Translations under genes and position numbers: made by a program
DNA from: Gammaproteobacteria bacterium
Lineage (GTDB): Bacteria; Pseudomonadota; Gammaproteobacteria; Pseudomonadales; Pseudohongiellaceae
DNA: 44,156 nt
Assembly (NCBI GenBank): GCA_026710425.1
Contig: JAPORB010000077.1
Coordinates: 1 to 44,156 of the forward strand
Direction of reading: 5' to 3'
The notes under the pieces: model-generated
Databases searched by the model: none
What the model was told of the DNA's origin: nothing
The model's input: only the letters and a program-made list of their open reading frames with translations
Shown: positions 26,957 through 35,952 of the stretch, in pieces
How the letters are laid out: every line of letters begins with the position of its first letter
Position numbering within the stretch: position 1 is the stretch's first letter

Positions 26957-28324
26957 CTACAGGGAACCTAGCAGGGAGTTAGGTAAAGCTTTGGTTATCT
27001 TTACAGGAATGAATTGTCCTATCAGCGCATGATCATCACAACGAAAGTTAACTACTCGGTTATTTTCGGTACGTCCTTGAAGGGCACCAGGGTCTTTGCG
27101 CGAAACACCTGTGACGAGGATGTCCTTTGTTTGCCCGACCATGTTCTCACTAATTATAGCTGCCTGTCGGGCAATACGGGACTGAAGCACTGCCAGTCGT
27201 TGTTTTTTCTGCTTTTCGGGCGTGTTGTCCTTCAAATCTGTCGCCGGAGTTCCGGGGCGCGGGCTATAGATGAAACTGAAGGAGTTGTCAAAACCGATGT
27301 CAATAATCAGTTTCATGGTGTCCTCAAAGTCGGCATTAGTCTCCCCAGGAAAGCCCACAATGAAATCGGATGAAAGGCTGATTCCAGGTCTTGCTGCCTG
27401 GATTTTCCGGATCAGTGACTTGTACTCCAGTGCCGTATGGCCTCGTTTCATGGCTGCCAGCACTCGATCCGAACCGCTCTGGACTGGCAGATGCAGATGG
27501 GACACTAGTTCCGGCACACTCCGGTAAGCCTCGACCAGGTGACGGTTGAACTCAATCGGATGTGAGGTGGTGAAACGCAAGCGATCAATGCCGTCAATGC
27601 TGGCAATGTAGTGAATCAGCAGAGCCAGGTCCACGATTTTTCCCTGATAACTCAGGCCCCGGTAGGCATTTACATTTTGACCCAGCAGATTGATTTCCCG
27701 CACGCCTTGTTCGGCCAAATGCACCGCTTCAGCAAGCACGTCATCCAAGGGTCTGCTGACTTCCTCACCGCGGGTATAGGGAACTACGCAGAAACTGCAG
27801 TATTTGCTGCAGCCTTCCATAACAGTAAGAAATGCCTGGCAGGAATCGACCTCAGGCTGTGGTAGGCGATCAAATTTTTCAATCTCGGGAAAGCTGATAT
27901 CAACGACTGATCTGGAGCCATCTGCTGCATTGAGCATTTCGGGCAGCTTGTGCAAAGTCTGGGGACCAAACACCACATCCACAAAAGGGGCCCGTTTGCC
28001 AATGGCCTCACCTTCCTGGCTGGCAACACAGCCACCAACTGCAATCCTGAGTTGAGGGTTGCTTTCTTTAAGGGCACGCCAACGACCCAGCTGGTGAAAC
28101 ACCTTTTCCTGAGCTTTTTCCCGGATTGAGCAGGTATTAAGCAGCAGAATATCGGCCTGTTCAGGCGAATCTACCAGCACAGCCCCTTTGGTATCGCGGA
28201 GCAGATCAAGCATGCGCAAGGAATCATACTCATTCATCTGGCAGCCATGGGTCTTGATGAAAACCCTGGTTGGTTGACCGGACTGTTGACCGGATCCCGA
28301 ATGAGCTGAAATTTTGCTATTCAT
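26957..28324 (-). CDS. miaB: tRNA-2-methylthio-N6-dimethylallyladenosine synthase MiaB
   Basis: This radical-SAM methylthiotransferase modifies position 37 of tRNAs reading UNN codons. From the ATG at 28324 it has 455 residues. The N-terminal auxiliary cluster ligands are Cys28 (THGCQMNE), Cys65 (LNTCSIRE) and Cys99 (VGGCVAS). The radical SAM CxxxCxxC is Cys172, Cys176 and Cys179. A TRAM domain closes the protein. The frame extends 17 codons upstream to 28375, but that start has no ribosome binding site, whereas AGCAGG precedes 28324 closely. First gene of the miaB-phoH-ybeY-corC run. Confidence 0.95.
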   Translation of the reverse strand: MNSKISAHSGSGQQSGQPTRVFIKTHGCQMNEYDSLRMLDLLRDTKGAVLVDSPEQADILLLNTCSIREKAQEKVFHQLGRWRALKESNPQLRIAVGGCVASQEGEAIGKRAPFVDVVFGPQTLHKLPEMLNAADGSRSVVDISFPEIEKFDRLPQPEVDSCQAFLTVMEGCSKYCSFCVVPYTRGEEVSRPLDDVLAEAVHLAEQGVREINLLGQNVNAYRGLSYQGKIVDLALLIHYIASIDGIDRLRFTTSHPIEFNRHLVEAYRSVPELVSHLHLPVQSGSDRVLAAMKRGHTALEYKSLIRKIQAARPGISLSSDFIVGFPGETNADFEDTMKLIIDIGFDNSFSFIYSPRPGTPATDLKDNTPEKQKKQRLAVLQSRIARQAAIISENMVGQTKDILVTGVSRKDPGALQGRTENNRVVNFRCDDHALIGQFIPVKITKALPNSLLGSL

Positions 28325-29059
28325 AACCTGCTGTGCTTGAACTGGTTTAGTTCCCAAGGAGTGGCAACCAATCAAAATGCTAACAATGCGCCTAACCAGG
28401 CATTATCGGCTATTCACTACTCTTGGCTGATTTTGTGGAAATAATCCACTACCCCTTCATTACTTATCATAGCATTAACTGCTCACCGAAACCATGTACA
28501 GCATTTTCCAACTGGAACCGTCTCACACCATCCTCTTCATCGTAGTTTGGCTCTCAATAGGGCAGAATACCCACATGATTGACCATGGCCACAGATTTAG
28601 GGTGCCACTCGAACGCCAACTGATATTGAGAGAGCGACATGCCATACTTAAAATAAAATGAATAGACACTCTGATTTCTCACATTATTTTAAATGAACAA
28701 GACTTATGGGTCATCCTGTATTAGTCTGAGGGAGACTTCCTCATTTCTTAATATTCTGCAAATATAAAATGAGCATTTTTTGGCAATGGGTAAGCAGGCT
28801 TTGTAAATTTACAGACCTTATCAGACTTCTGTATATTGCAGCCATCCACGACGGATGTCGAAGATTACTGCTTATGCTTTTAGGACAGGCATTTACGATA
28901 AACTCAAAAATGTTTTGATTTACAGGGCTTTGGTAGATGGCTAAAAGTGAACCAGATCGGGTTGTGACAGCAATATTAGGCTGTTTATTCCTCCGCTTGG
29001 CCATTGACCATGAGTATTTGCCCACCAATTTACCAATCCTTAAGAAGTGGAGATAAATA
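28325..29059. other. Intergenic region between miaB and the VOC gene
   Basis: This 735-bp divergent region must include promoters for both flanking genes. It contains a decayed TPR-like reading frame (28467-28691, minus), annotated separately. A 138-codon minus-strand frame (28741-29157) runs into the VOC gene and has unlikely composition, so it is not accepted. Confidence 0.5.
28467..28691 (-). pseudogene. Decayed TPR-like gene fragment
   Basis: In one minus-strand frame, the segment ending YQLAFEWHPKSVAMVNHVGI is followed by a TGA at 28554-28556. The same frame then continues with EPNYDEEDGVRRFQ to another stop at 28467-28469. The order of Tyr, Ala, Pro, Asn, Gly, Asn-Tyr-Asp-Glu and Phe resembles a tetratricopeptide pair (ALxxxPxSVxAxNNLGxLLY, then NYDEAxxxF). 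No start codon with a ribosome binding site is seen. The resemblance is by eye only. Confidence 0.3.
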
Positions 29060-29506
29060 ATGTCAAGTGAGTTACCTGTGCGAGTGCAGCGCACCAACCT
29101 GGTGGTTGCCGATCTCGAACGAGCATTTCGAATATATCGGGACTTACTGGGCTTCAAGGTTGAGTTTGTACTTGAACAGGGCGAACAGTATGCCTACACG
29201 GTTTTTAAGATTCCCAGAGAGGCCAAAACAAGATTTGCTACGCTCAGCTCCAAGAGCCAGCTACGCAGTTTGGCACTTACGGAGGTTTCGGGTATCGACC
29301 TGCCCAAGCCCAGTCAGCCTAACAGCCATGCTCTGGTGCTGGAGGTCGATGATTTTGAAGGCACGCTGGAACGAGCTCATGCTGAGGGCTTACAAATTTA
29401 TCCCGAAGAAGAACTACATACGCATGATGGTCGTGTAGGACGGGAAATAGGCATGTTGGATCATGACGGCCACCTGATAGTCATCTATTGCATCTTGCAA
29501 ACGTAG
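29060..29506 (+). CDS. VOC (glyoxalase/bleomycin resistance) family protein
   Basis: The 148-residue protein has the two beta-alpha-beta-beta-beta units of the vicinal oxygen chelate fold. The N-terminal unit starts with TNLVVADLERAFRIYRDLLGF at about 12-32, and the second with HALVLEVDDFEGTLERAHAEG. It closes with a LDHDGHLIVIY strand, the usual place of a C-terminal metal ligand. The substrate is unknown; such proteins include lyases, dioxygenases and resistance proteins. GTGGAG lies 8 nt before the ATG. It appears monocistronic. Confidence 0.87.
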   Translation: MSSELPVRVQRTNLVVADLERAFRIYRDLLGFKVEFVLEQGEQYAYTVFKIPREAKTRFATLSSKSQLRSLALTEVSGIDLPKPSQPNSHALVLEVDDFEGTLERAHAEGLQIYPEEELHTHDGRVGREIGMLDHDGHLIVIYCILQT

Positions 29507-29538
29507 CTTATCTTCCTACATCTACCAATCAGTTAAGC

Positions 29539-29558
29539 CATCCATCTGAAAATGGATG
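29539..29558 (+). terminator. Stem-loop after the VOC gene
   Basis: CATCCAT (29539-29545) pairs perfectly with ATGGATG (29552-29558) around a 6-nt loop, 32 nt after the stop codon. No T-run follows, so it is a weak intrinsic terminator or an RNA-stabilising hairpin. Confidence 0.35.
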
Positions 29559-29717
29559 ACCACAGTGCTGAGTAGGTTGTCACGAATGGAAGTAGGCGGT
29601 GTTTTATTTCGTCTATGAATACCGCTTGAAATTGGCAATAAAAGCCTAATATTAGTCGTATTGCGGGTCATTGATGGTCAGCATTTTCATTCTGGATTCT
29701 CCAAAGGATTGATATCC

Positions 29718-30056
29718 ATGGCAAAATCATCTGAAATCTACAAAGTCACTTTTCTAAATAAGGGCAAGGTGTATGAGCTTTTTGTCAAGCAGGTATATCA
29801 GAGTGAACTTTATGGCTTCGTTGAAGTTGAGGAGTTCTTGTTTGATGAACGTTCGCAGATGGTGGTGGATCCCAGCGAGGAAAAGCTCAAGGCCGAATTC
29901 TCTGGTGTGCGCCGAAGCTTTATACCCATGCAAGCGATCATACGCATAGATGAAGTGGAGAAATCCGGTATCGCCAAAATATCCAGTGGTGACAATATCA
30001 CCCCATTTCCGGTCTCGTTAGTTGGGGCTGGCAAGGCTGACAGCAAGGATAGCTGA
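29718..30056 (+). CDS. DUF1820 family protein
   Basis: The 112-residue protein matches the DUF1820 family throughout: IYKVTFLNKGKVYELFVK near the N-terminus, SELYGFVEVEEFLF in the middle, then VDPSEEKLKAEF and MQAIIRIDEVEKSG. The family is conserved in Pseudomonas-like Gammaproteobacteria and its function is not known. I choose ATG 29718 because AAAGGA lies 9 nt upstream and Met-Ala-Lys is the family start; the frame is open 19 codons further upstream. SrkA begins 17 bp downstream, so the two are probably co-transcribed. Confidence 0.88.
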   Translation: MAKSSEIYKVTFLNKGKVYELFVKQVYQSELYGFVEVEEFLFDERSQMVVDPSEEKLKAEFSGVRRSFIPMQAIIRIDEVEKSGIAKISSGDNITPFPVSLVGAGKADSKDS

Positions 30057-30073
30057 TATTCCTGCACCGTGCG

Positions 30074-31084
30074 GTGATTCAGGTGCATGACCATAGTACG
30101 CAGGATACGCACCCTTATTCTGCTCTGACTCCAGATTCAGTGCTCAGTGCCGTCGAAAAGCTGGGTTACGAGCCGGATGCACGCATTTATCCACTTAACA
30201 GTTATGAAAACCGGGTCTACCAGATAGGTCTGGAAACTGGGCCCTCGCTGATCGTAAAGTTCTATCGGCCTCAACGCTGGAGCACTAAGCAAATTCTCGA
30301 AGAACATGCTTTTACTCTGGAGCTGGCTGCGTTGGAATTGCCCGTGGTGCCGCCAGTGGTGATCGAAGGCCAAGGCAGCCTGCTGGATCATGAAGGTTTC
30401 CAGTATGCAATTTTCCCGCAGCTTATCGGTCGACCACCGGAGCTGGATAACCTGGACAACCTACTCATCATGGGTCGGTTTCTGGGAAGGGTTCATGCTT
30501 TGGGCTGCCAGTCACACTTCCTACAACGACCTACACTGAGTGTTGACCGACTGGTCGGTCAATCCCGGCAGTTCCTGCTAGAACAGAATTTCATTCCCTC
30601 AGAACTGCGTGCAGCCTATGAAGCTGTTAGTGAGTTGTTGATAGACAAAATCACCGAGCAATTCGAATATGTTGAAAAGCTGCAGTTGCTAAGAATACAT
30701 GGCGACTGTCACCCTGGTAATGTCCTGTGGCGTGATGATGTGCCGCATTTTGTAGACTTCGATGACACCATTACTGGCCCTGCAATTCAGGATCTATGGA
30801 TGATGTTGTCAGGAGATCGCAATCAGCGTCAAGCCCAGTTACTGGAACTGGTCGAGGGCTATAACGAATTTGCGGATTTTAAGGTGAGAGAACTGGCACT
30901 TGTGGAATCACTCAGAGCTATGCGTCTGATGCATTACAGTGCCTGGCTAGCAAGACGATGGAAAGACCCGGCGTTTCCGATGAATTTTCCCTGGTTCAAT
31001 ACCGAAAGTTACTGGGCTGACCATGTTCTGGAGTTAAAGGAACAGGTATCTGCAATGGATGAGCCGCCATTACAATTGATCTAG
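30074..31084 (+). CDS. srkA: Stress response kinase A (SrkA/YihE/RdoA)
   Basis: The 336-residue protein is an aminoglycoside-phosphotransferase-fold serine/threonine kinase that protects cells against stress-induced death in E. coli. The family start region PLNSYENRVYQ and VKFYRPQRWS is present, with the catalytic HGDCHPGNV at 209-217 (Asp211) and the metal-binding VDFDDT with Asp228. It begins at GTG 30074; a second GTG at 30083 is also possible, and there is no in-frame ATG nearby. Translation of the conserved part starts around residue 17. It is convergent with the TlpA-like gene. Confidence 0.92.
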   Translation: MIQVHDHSTQDTHPYSALTPDSVLSAVEKLGYEPDARIYPLNSYENRVYQIGLETGPSLIVKFYRPQRWSTKQILEEHAFTLELAALELPVVPPVVIEGQGSLLDHEGFQYAIFPQLIGRPPELDNLDNLLIMGRFLGRVHALGCQSHFLQRPTLSVDRLVGQSRQFLLEQNFIPSELRAAYEAVSELLIDKITEQFEYVEKLQLLRIHGDCHPGNVLWRDDVPHFVDFDDTITGPAIQDLWMMLSGDRNQRQAQLLELVEGYNEFADFKVRELALVESLRAMRLMHYSAWLARRWKDPAFPMNFPWFNTESYWADHVLELKEQVSAMDEPPLQLI

Positions 31085-31222
31085 TTGGGCTGTAGCTTGA
31101 GGAAATCAGTATTTTGAACTGGCCAGTGTCCCTTTCCTTCTTTTCTCCAGAGCGAAAATTACTATAAAAATTAAGTTGTTGATATTTCATAGTCAGGGAA
31201 ATTACCACAGTTAGGCTCGTGT

Positions 31223-31738
31223 CTACTCCATTGCACCCGGCAGGTTTTCCACCACAGCCGCTTCAATGATTTCCATATCACCGCTACTAAAACCCATGTG
31301 TACCAGTTTGACTTCACCTTCCGGGCTGATGAGGTAGGAGGAGGGCATACCGATCACGCCAAAAGCATCCGCTGCATTACCTTCGGGGTCTGAGGGTATG
31401 AGAAAGTCCAGGGGTGTATCCAGCAGAAAATCCAGACCATCTTCCACCGGGTTGTCCACACTGATGGCTATCACTTCAAGTCCCTGATCTTTGTACTTGT
31501 GATACATATCATTGTATAGAGGCAGAGAAAGCAGACATGGGGCACACCAGGAGGCCCAAAAATCCACATACAAGGTTTTGCCCTGCAAGGCTGACAGGCT
31601 AATTTCTGGCCGGTCGGCATAGATTGAAGGCAGAGTTAGTTGGGGGGCCATTTCACCCTCCTCCACGGCCAGGGCCTGGGTTAGCAGAAGGCTTGTCAAA
31701 AGGGCCATGCCAAGCTTTATGCAGAACTTAATTTTCAT
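31223..31738 (-). CDS. TlpA-like periplasmic thioredoxin
   Basis: The 171-residue protein has a signal peptide (basic start, hydrophobic 8-22, AxA-type cleavage near 24). A thioredoxin fold of the TlpA/ResA/AhpC-TSA class follows. The active site WCAPC is at 64-68 (Cys65 and Cys68), and GMPSSYLISPEG contains the cis-Pro. The likely role is disulfide reduction in the periplasm, for example in cytochrome c maturation or of an exported substrate. No cytochrome gene is near. It appears monocistronic, with a 551-bp divergent gap towards the RND cluster. Confidence 0.9.
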   Translation of the reverse strand: MKIKFCIKLGMALLTSLLLTQALAVEEGEMAPQLTLPSIYADRPEISLSALQGKTLYVDFWASWCAPCLLSLPLYNDMYHKYKDQGLEVIAISVDNPVEDGLDFLLDTPLDFLIPSDPEGNAADAFGVIGMPSSYLISPEGEVKLVHMGFSSGDMEIIEAAVVENLPGAME

Positions 31739-32085
31739 TTTTCGCTCATCCTTATGATTCGTTAATCGTTAATCGGTACTTGGGTTTTGGTAGCTTATCA
31801 GCTTAAGTGTAGCATAGTAGCACAATTTACCAGAAGCGGGTGAATTACGAGATAGAGTACCGTCAGTATGCAATCGACAGATCAGCGGCACGGTATTGTT
31901 GCAACCGAATTTAACCGATATTTATCAGGACAGAGTGCCCTAATCTCAATTATAATGAGACCTGTTGGACAGTGTTTGAGCTAGTACTGTATTTTGATCA
32001 TACCTTGGGAGATCCGTCCATGGTTCCATTAAAATTGATAGTCGGTTTTTGGGTGTTCAAGGTAATGTTTTAGTGGAATAAGCCC

Positions 32086-32105
32086 TGGCCAATGCTGATT
32101 GGCCA
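32086..32105 (+). repeat. Perfect 8-bp inverted repeat upstream of the RND cluster
   Basis: TGGCCAAT (32086-32093) and ATTGGCCA (32098-32105) form a perfect inverted repeat with a GCTG spacer. Lying about 85 bp upstream of the predicted -35 element and without a T-run, it could be an operator for a dimeric regulator or simply a hairpin. Confidence 0.45.
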
Positions 32106-32190
32106 TAACAGGCTGATTTAGATTATCCGGGTACCGAAGTGAGTTAAATTAGTAGTTGATTAAAGTCGAGAGGAGCAGCTGAAAACATTA

Positions 32191-32219
32191 TTGACCACTT
32201 TCAAACTCATTATTGTAAG
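32191..32219 (+). promoter_or_regulatory. Candidate promoter of the RND cluster
   Basis: TTGACC (32191-32196, 5 of 6 matches) is separated by 17 bp from TGTAAG (32214-32219, 4 of 6). Transcription would start about 60 bases before the gene. Confidence 0.4.
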
Positions 32220-32289
32220 GCAAGGTCATAGCCTTTTAGTTTGGTAGGAATCGTCAATGATCTTGATCTCTTCTTAGAGAGAAATTCAT

Positions 32290-35034
32290 ATGGAAAAGTT
32301 TCTGTTACGGTTGAGCGACACGTTCGCTCGCACTCCTAATGCTGTTCTCAAGTTCAAGTCCCTGGTTTTTTCTGGTTTGCTGGTGCTGACTGCCCTGATG
32401 GTTCTTGGCATTTACACCCGAACCGAATTAGACATGACCAATGAGAGTTTCCTGAACCAAACTGATCCCGCCATGCTGGCACTGAATGAATTTCGGCGCC
32501 AATTCGGCAGCGATGATTCAGTCATGTTGGTGTACCGCGCCAAAGATGATGATGTATTTTCTCGCAATTCACTGCTGGCAATCCAGGGACTAACCAATGA
32601 TCTGCGCTACTGGGAGCAGCTTGACCCAGCTAACTACCCGGAATCACTTCGCGGTGTCGAAGTCGACTTTGCAGAACTCACCCATATCCGTCGGGTACAG
32701 TCTATCGCAAATCTTCGCATCCAGCGCAATGAGGGTGACACCCTGCTTTCTAATCGACTGGTGCCTGCTGTGATTCCTGAGTCGGACCATGCATTAGCCG
32801 ATATCCGTGCGCGTGCCCTTGAAGTGGAAGACAACCTGCTCGCTTTCTATTCTGCCGATGCGCGTTTTGGTGCCGTGATGATCAAGACTGACTTCGGTGC
32901 CAAGCCTGTTGAAAACTATGTGCCAGCTGTAGATGTCTCGGACGTGATTTTGGATGATGGTTTTGTCAGTTTCGATACCTTCAGCGCAGCTGAAAGTTTT
33001 GATCCGGGATTTGATGCAAGTGCTGAAATTCAGGAAGTCTCATTCGAAACCGTGAACATGATGGACTATACCGCGTTCCATGTGGCAACCAAGGCCATTT
33101 ATCAAAAGTATTCAAACCAATTCGAGTTCTATCCGGTGGGTAACCCGCCGCTCATGGAGTTCATGCTGGACATTCTCAGCCAGATGCAGGTGCTGGGTTT
33201 GTTGATGATACTGATCTTCGGCTTGTTGTTATACATTCTGTTCCGATCTTTCAGTGCCGTAATATGGCCTCTGGTCACTATTGCTCTCAGTATGACCTGG
33301 ACCTGGGGTCTTACGGTCTGGTTTGGGGTTACGATTTCCCAGATGGTTTCCCTGACCGTACTGCTAGTGTTTGCGGTTGGTATTGCAGACTGTGTTCATG
33401 TGATGAGTGGATATTTCAGCTTCCGGCGCCAGGGCAAAGAGCACCATGAGGCATTGTCCCTGTCGTATGGCAAAACCGGGTTGGCTATTATGATAACCAC
33501 TATCACCACAATGACCGGGGTGTTGGCCCTGAGCACTTCAAACCTGCAACCACTGCAAGTCTTCGGCTATATGTCCGCCTTGGGTGTGTTTCTGGCCTTT
33601 GTATTCACACTGGTGTTGCTGCCAATTCTGTTGGACCTGTGGCATCCAGGAGCACCGAATGCCGCTGATGCCAGCCTGGCGGACCGAATTGGACTTCGCT
33701 GGAACAGTCTGCCTACTGGCAGCAAGCTGTTGATCGCTGCGGTCTTCCTAGCCATCATTTTTACTGTTCTTGACCCTTGGGTGGGTGCTTATATTGCCTT
33801 GGTGACCTTACTGACTTATATAGTGGTGAACCGACAGGCGGCTATATTGTCTACGATTCCTTACCTGGTTGCTCATAGACCTTGGACCATAATGGCGGTG
33901 TTTGCGACCACCTTTATAGTCTGCGCCTATGGTCTAACCCAAATTCGAATCGACACCAATATTAGCGAACTTACCCGGGAGGGCAGCGAGATCCGGATTG
34001 CTTACGAGACTGTTGATGAAAATATGGCCGGTGCCATGTCAATGATGATAATGATTGACACCAAAACTACCGATGGCCTCTACAATCCGCAGCTGATGCA
34101 GGCCATTGATACATTGCAAACCTGTATCAATGAGCAGTATTCCGATCGGGTCACGCGCACCCATTCCCTTGCAAATATCGTCAAGGACACCTATCAGGTC
34201 ATGAGTGATGATAATCCAGCCTATTACCGGGTGCCGAATGATGCGCAAATGATTTCTCAGCTGTTGTATTTGTTCAACAGTGCCAACCCGGAAGATCGAC
34301 GTGCTCTGGTGTCTGATGATTACTCCCGATCGCACATCTCTCTCAATATCTACAACGCTGGGTCTTATGAATATCAGCAGTTTTTTACCGAGGTCAGTGA
34401 GGATATTGAGGAGGTTTTTTCACCACTACGCGAGGAGTTCCCGGAACTGGAAGTGTATCCCACTGGCTCTATGGCACTGATGATGCGCATGGCTGATGAA
34501 ATTGCCAATTCCCAGTTCTCCAGTTTTAGCCTTGCATTTGTCGTAATCAGCTTAATTATGATTGTCACACTGGGATCCCTGCAAGGTGGCCTGTTGGCCA
34601 TGGTACCCAACCTGATCCCTGCACTGTTGAGCTTTGGGCTCATGGGGCTGCTTGGAGTTCCATTGGATAGCGATACTATCCTGATTGCACCTCTGATTAT
34701 TGGTATTGCGGTTGATGATACGATTCATTTCATGACTCATTACAGGATGGAACTGATCAAGACTGGTAGTGTAAGTAAGTCCTTGCGGTCAACCATTACT
34801 GATGTTGGACAGGCGGTTCTGTTTACCACCATGGTACTGGGACTTGGCTTTGCTTTGTTGAGCTTTTCGGATTATCTGGGTATGGCCAAAATGGGCTTTT
34901 TCGGTTCGGCCGCCATTATTGTCGCCCTTTTATGCGATTTATTTTTGATTCCGGCCATGATCATGATTTTCAAGCCAACCTTTGGTGTGAAAGATGCCGA
35001 TACAACCATTAGCTTCAGAGAGAAACTGGCATGA
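32290..35034 (+). CDS. RND superfamily (MMPL) exporter
   Basis: The 914-residue inner-membrane protein has the RND/MMPL layout. TM1 is at about 23-43, followed by a large periplasmic loop with acidic content (about 45-290) and five clustered helices. The FAVGIADCVHVMSGY motif lies in TM4. A second TM with a second periplasmic loop and five more helices follows, with the symmetric IGIAVDDTIHFMTHY motif. The Asp residues in these helices are the expected proton-relay positions. MMPL-type exporters move lipids or hydrophobic compounds; the substrate here is unknown. The stop overlaps the start of the LolA-like gene (ATGA). Confidence 0.92.
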   Translation: MEKFLLRLSDTFARTPNAVLKFKSLVFSGLLVLTALMVLGIYTRTELDMTNESFLNQTDPAMLALNEFRRQFGSDDSVMLVYRAKDDDVFSRNSLLAIQGLTNDLRYWEQLDPANYPESLRGVEVDFAELTHIRRVQSIANLRIQRNEGDTLLSNRLVPAVIPESDHALADIRARALEVEDNLLAFYSADARFGAVMIKTDFGAKPVENYVPAVDVSDVILDDGFVSFDTFSAAESFDPGFDASAEIQEVSFETVNMMDYTAFHVATKAIYQKYSNQFEFYPVGNPPLMEFMLDILSQMQVLGLLMILIFGLLLYILFRSFSAVIWPLVTIALSMTWTWGLTVWFGVTISQMVSLTVLLVFAVGIADCVHVMSGYFSFRRQGKEHHEALSLSYGKTGLAIMITTITTMTGVLALSTSNLQPLQVFGYMSALGVFLAFVFTLVLLPILLDLWHPGAPNAADASLADRIGLRWNSLPTGSKLLIAAVFLAIIFTVLDPWVGAYIALVTLLTYIVVNRQAAILSTIPYLVAHRPWTIMAVFATTFIVCAYGLTQIRIDTNISELTREGSEIRIAYETVDENMAGAMSMMIMIDTKTTDGLYNPQLMQAIDTLQTCINEQYSDRVTRTHSLANIVKDTYQVMSDDNPAYYRVPNDAQMISQLLYLFNSANPEDRRALVSDDYSRSHISLNIYNAGSYEYQQFFTEVSEDIEEVFSPLREEFPELEVYPTGSMALMMRMADEIANSQFSSFSLAFVVISLIMIVTLGSLQGGLLAMVPNLIPALLSFGLMGLLGVPLDSDTILIAPLIIGIAVDDTIHFMTHYRMELIKTGSVSKSLRSTITDVGQAVLFTTMVLGLGFALLSFSDYLGMAKMGFFGSAAIIVALLCDLFLIPAMIMIFKPTFGVKDADTTISFREKLA

Positions 35035-35939
35035 GCACCTCACGAATTTTATGGCTTACAAGCGGTATCTTGCTTGCCTGGCTTGAACCATGGGCGGGGT
35101 GGAACCAAGCTTTGGCCGAATCACTCTCTGGTTTGGAGATAATGGAAAGGGTGGAGGCTAACGATCGCGCCGCTTCCGATTCAGCCTTTAACCGTATGCA
35201 ACTTTCCAGTTGTCGCTATGGTGTCAAGGATAATCGCATCACTTGTGCCGAACGTCCCCGCATCAAGTCACTGGAATCAGTTGGGAAAAACTATGGTCCT
35301 GAAGGCAAGGATACCCGCAGTGTGACTATTGTACTGGAGCCAGCGATCGAACGCGGTGTTGGCATGCTGACATATGCTTATGATGATTCCGAGAAAGATA
35401 ACGAAACCTGGCTTTATCTGTCGGCTCTGGGCCGTGTCAAGCGCATCGCCAGCAGCAATTCCGATGATGATTCTGAACCAGCCTCTGTATTTGGCTCTGA
35501 ATTCACCACCGAAGATACGGACACAGGTAAGCTGGATGAGTACAGCATTCGCATCCTGGAAGAGACCACCATTTCTGGTCGGGATGTTTGGAAAATCGAG
35601 ATGATTCCTGGCGAGGAGCAGGCTAGAAAATCGCGCTACTCGAAAGTTAATTATTATGTAGATAAAGAACGCTTTGTGACTTTACGGGCAGAGATGTTTG
35701 ATCAGTATGATACTGAAATCAAACGACTGCTTGCTGAACGTGTAGAACAGGTAAATGGTGTATGGTTGGCACGCTCCCTTACCATGATGAATCTGGTGAG
35801 CAATCGCCTATCCAATATGGCGTTTCTCGAAATGTACACTGGGGTGGAGGTTGAGGATGACTTTTTGACCACCCGCACACTGACTGATGTCCCCTTCCGC
35901 GAAACCGAACTGGAAAACCTGCGTCTTCAACTCGACTGA
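35031..35939 (+). CDS. Periplasmic LolA-like outer-membrane lipoprotein-sorting protein
   Basis: The 302-residue protein begins with an unusually Trp-rich hydrophobic signal segment at about 5-23 and a likely cleavage near Ala29. The mature domain resembles the LolA-like (PF17131) fold: a half-open beta-barrel with TWLYLSALGRVKRIASSN and VNYYVDKERFVTLRAEMFD strands. Family members cluster with MMPL exporters and are thought to carry a lipid or lipoprotein across the periplasm. It starts at ATG 35031, overlapping the exporter stop. The beta-barrel gene begins 13 bp after its stop. Note that LolA itself is a different gene family branch. Confidence 0.85.
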   Translation: MSTSRILWLTSGILLAWLEPWAGWNQALAESLSGLEIMERVEANDRAASDSAFNRMQLSSCRYGVKDNRITCAERPRIKSLESVGKNYGPEGKDTRSVTIVLEPAIERGVGMLTYAYDDSEKDNETWLYLSALGRVKRIASSNSDDDSEPASVFGSEFTTEDTDTGKLDEYSIRILEETTISGRDVWKIEMIPGEEQARKSRYSKVNYYVDKERFVTLRAEMFDQYDTEIKRLLAERVEQVNGVWLARSLTMMNLVSNRLSNMAFLEMYTGVEVEDDFLTTRTLTDVPFRETELENLRLQLD

Positions 35940-35952
35940 ACGACTGTCAGAT

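Larger units (their letters stand above)
31739..32289. other. Divergent intergenic region before the RND cluster
   Basis: This 551-bp region between the TlpA-like gene and the RND cluster contains an 8-bp perfect inverted repeat at 32086-32105 and a promoter candidate at 32191-32219. A short direct repeat CGTTAATCGTTAATCG lies near 31758. No gene was recognised. Confidence 0.5.

Noticed and set aside
28741-29157. 138-codon minus-strand frame
   Set aside because: Overlaps the VOC gene start, is rich in Arg and Ser without a domain, and has no ribosome binding site.
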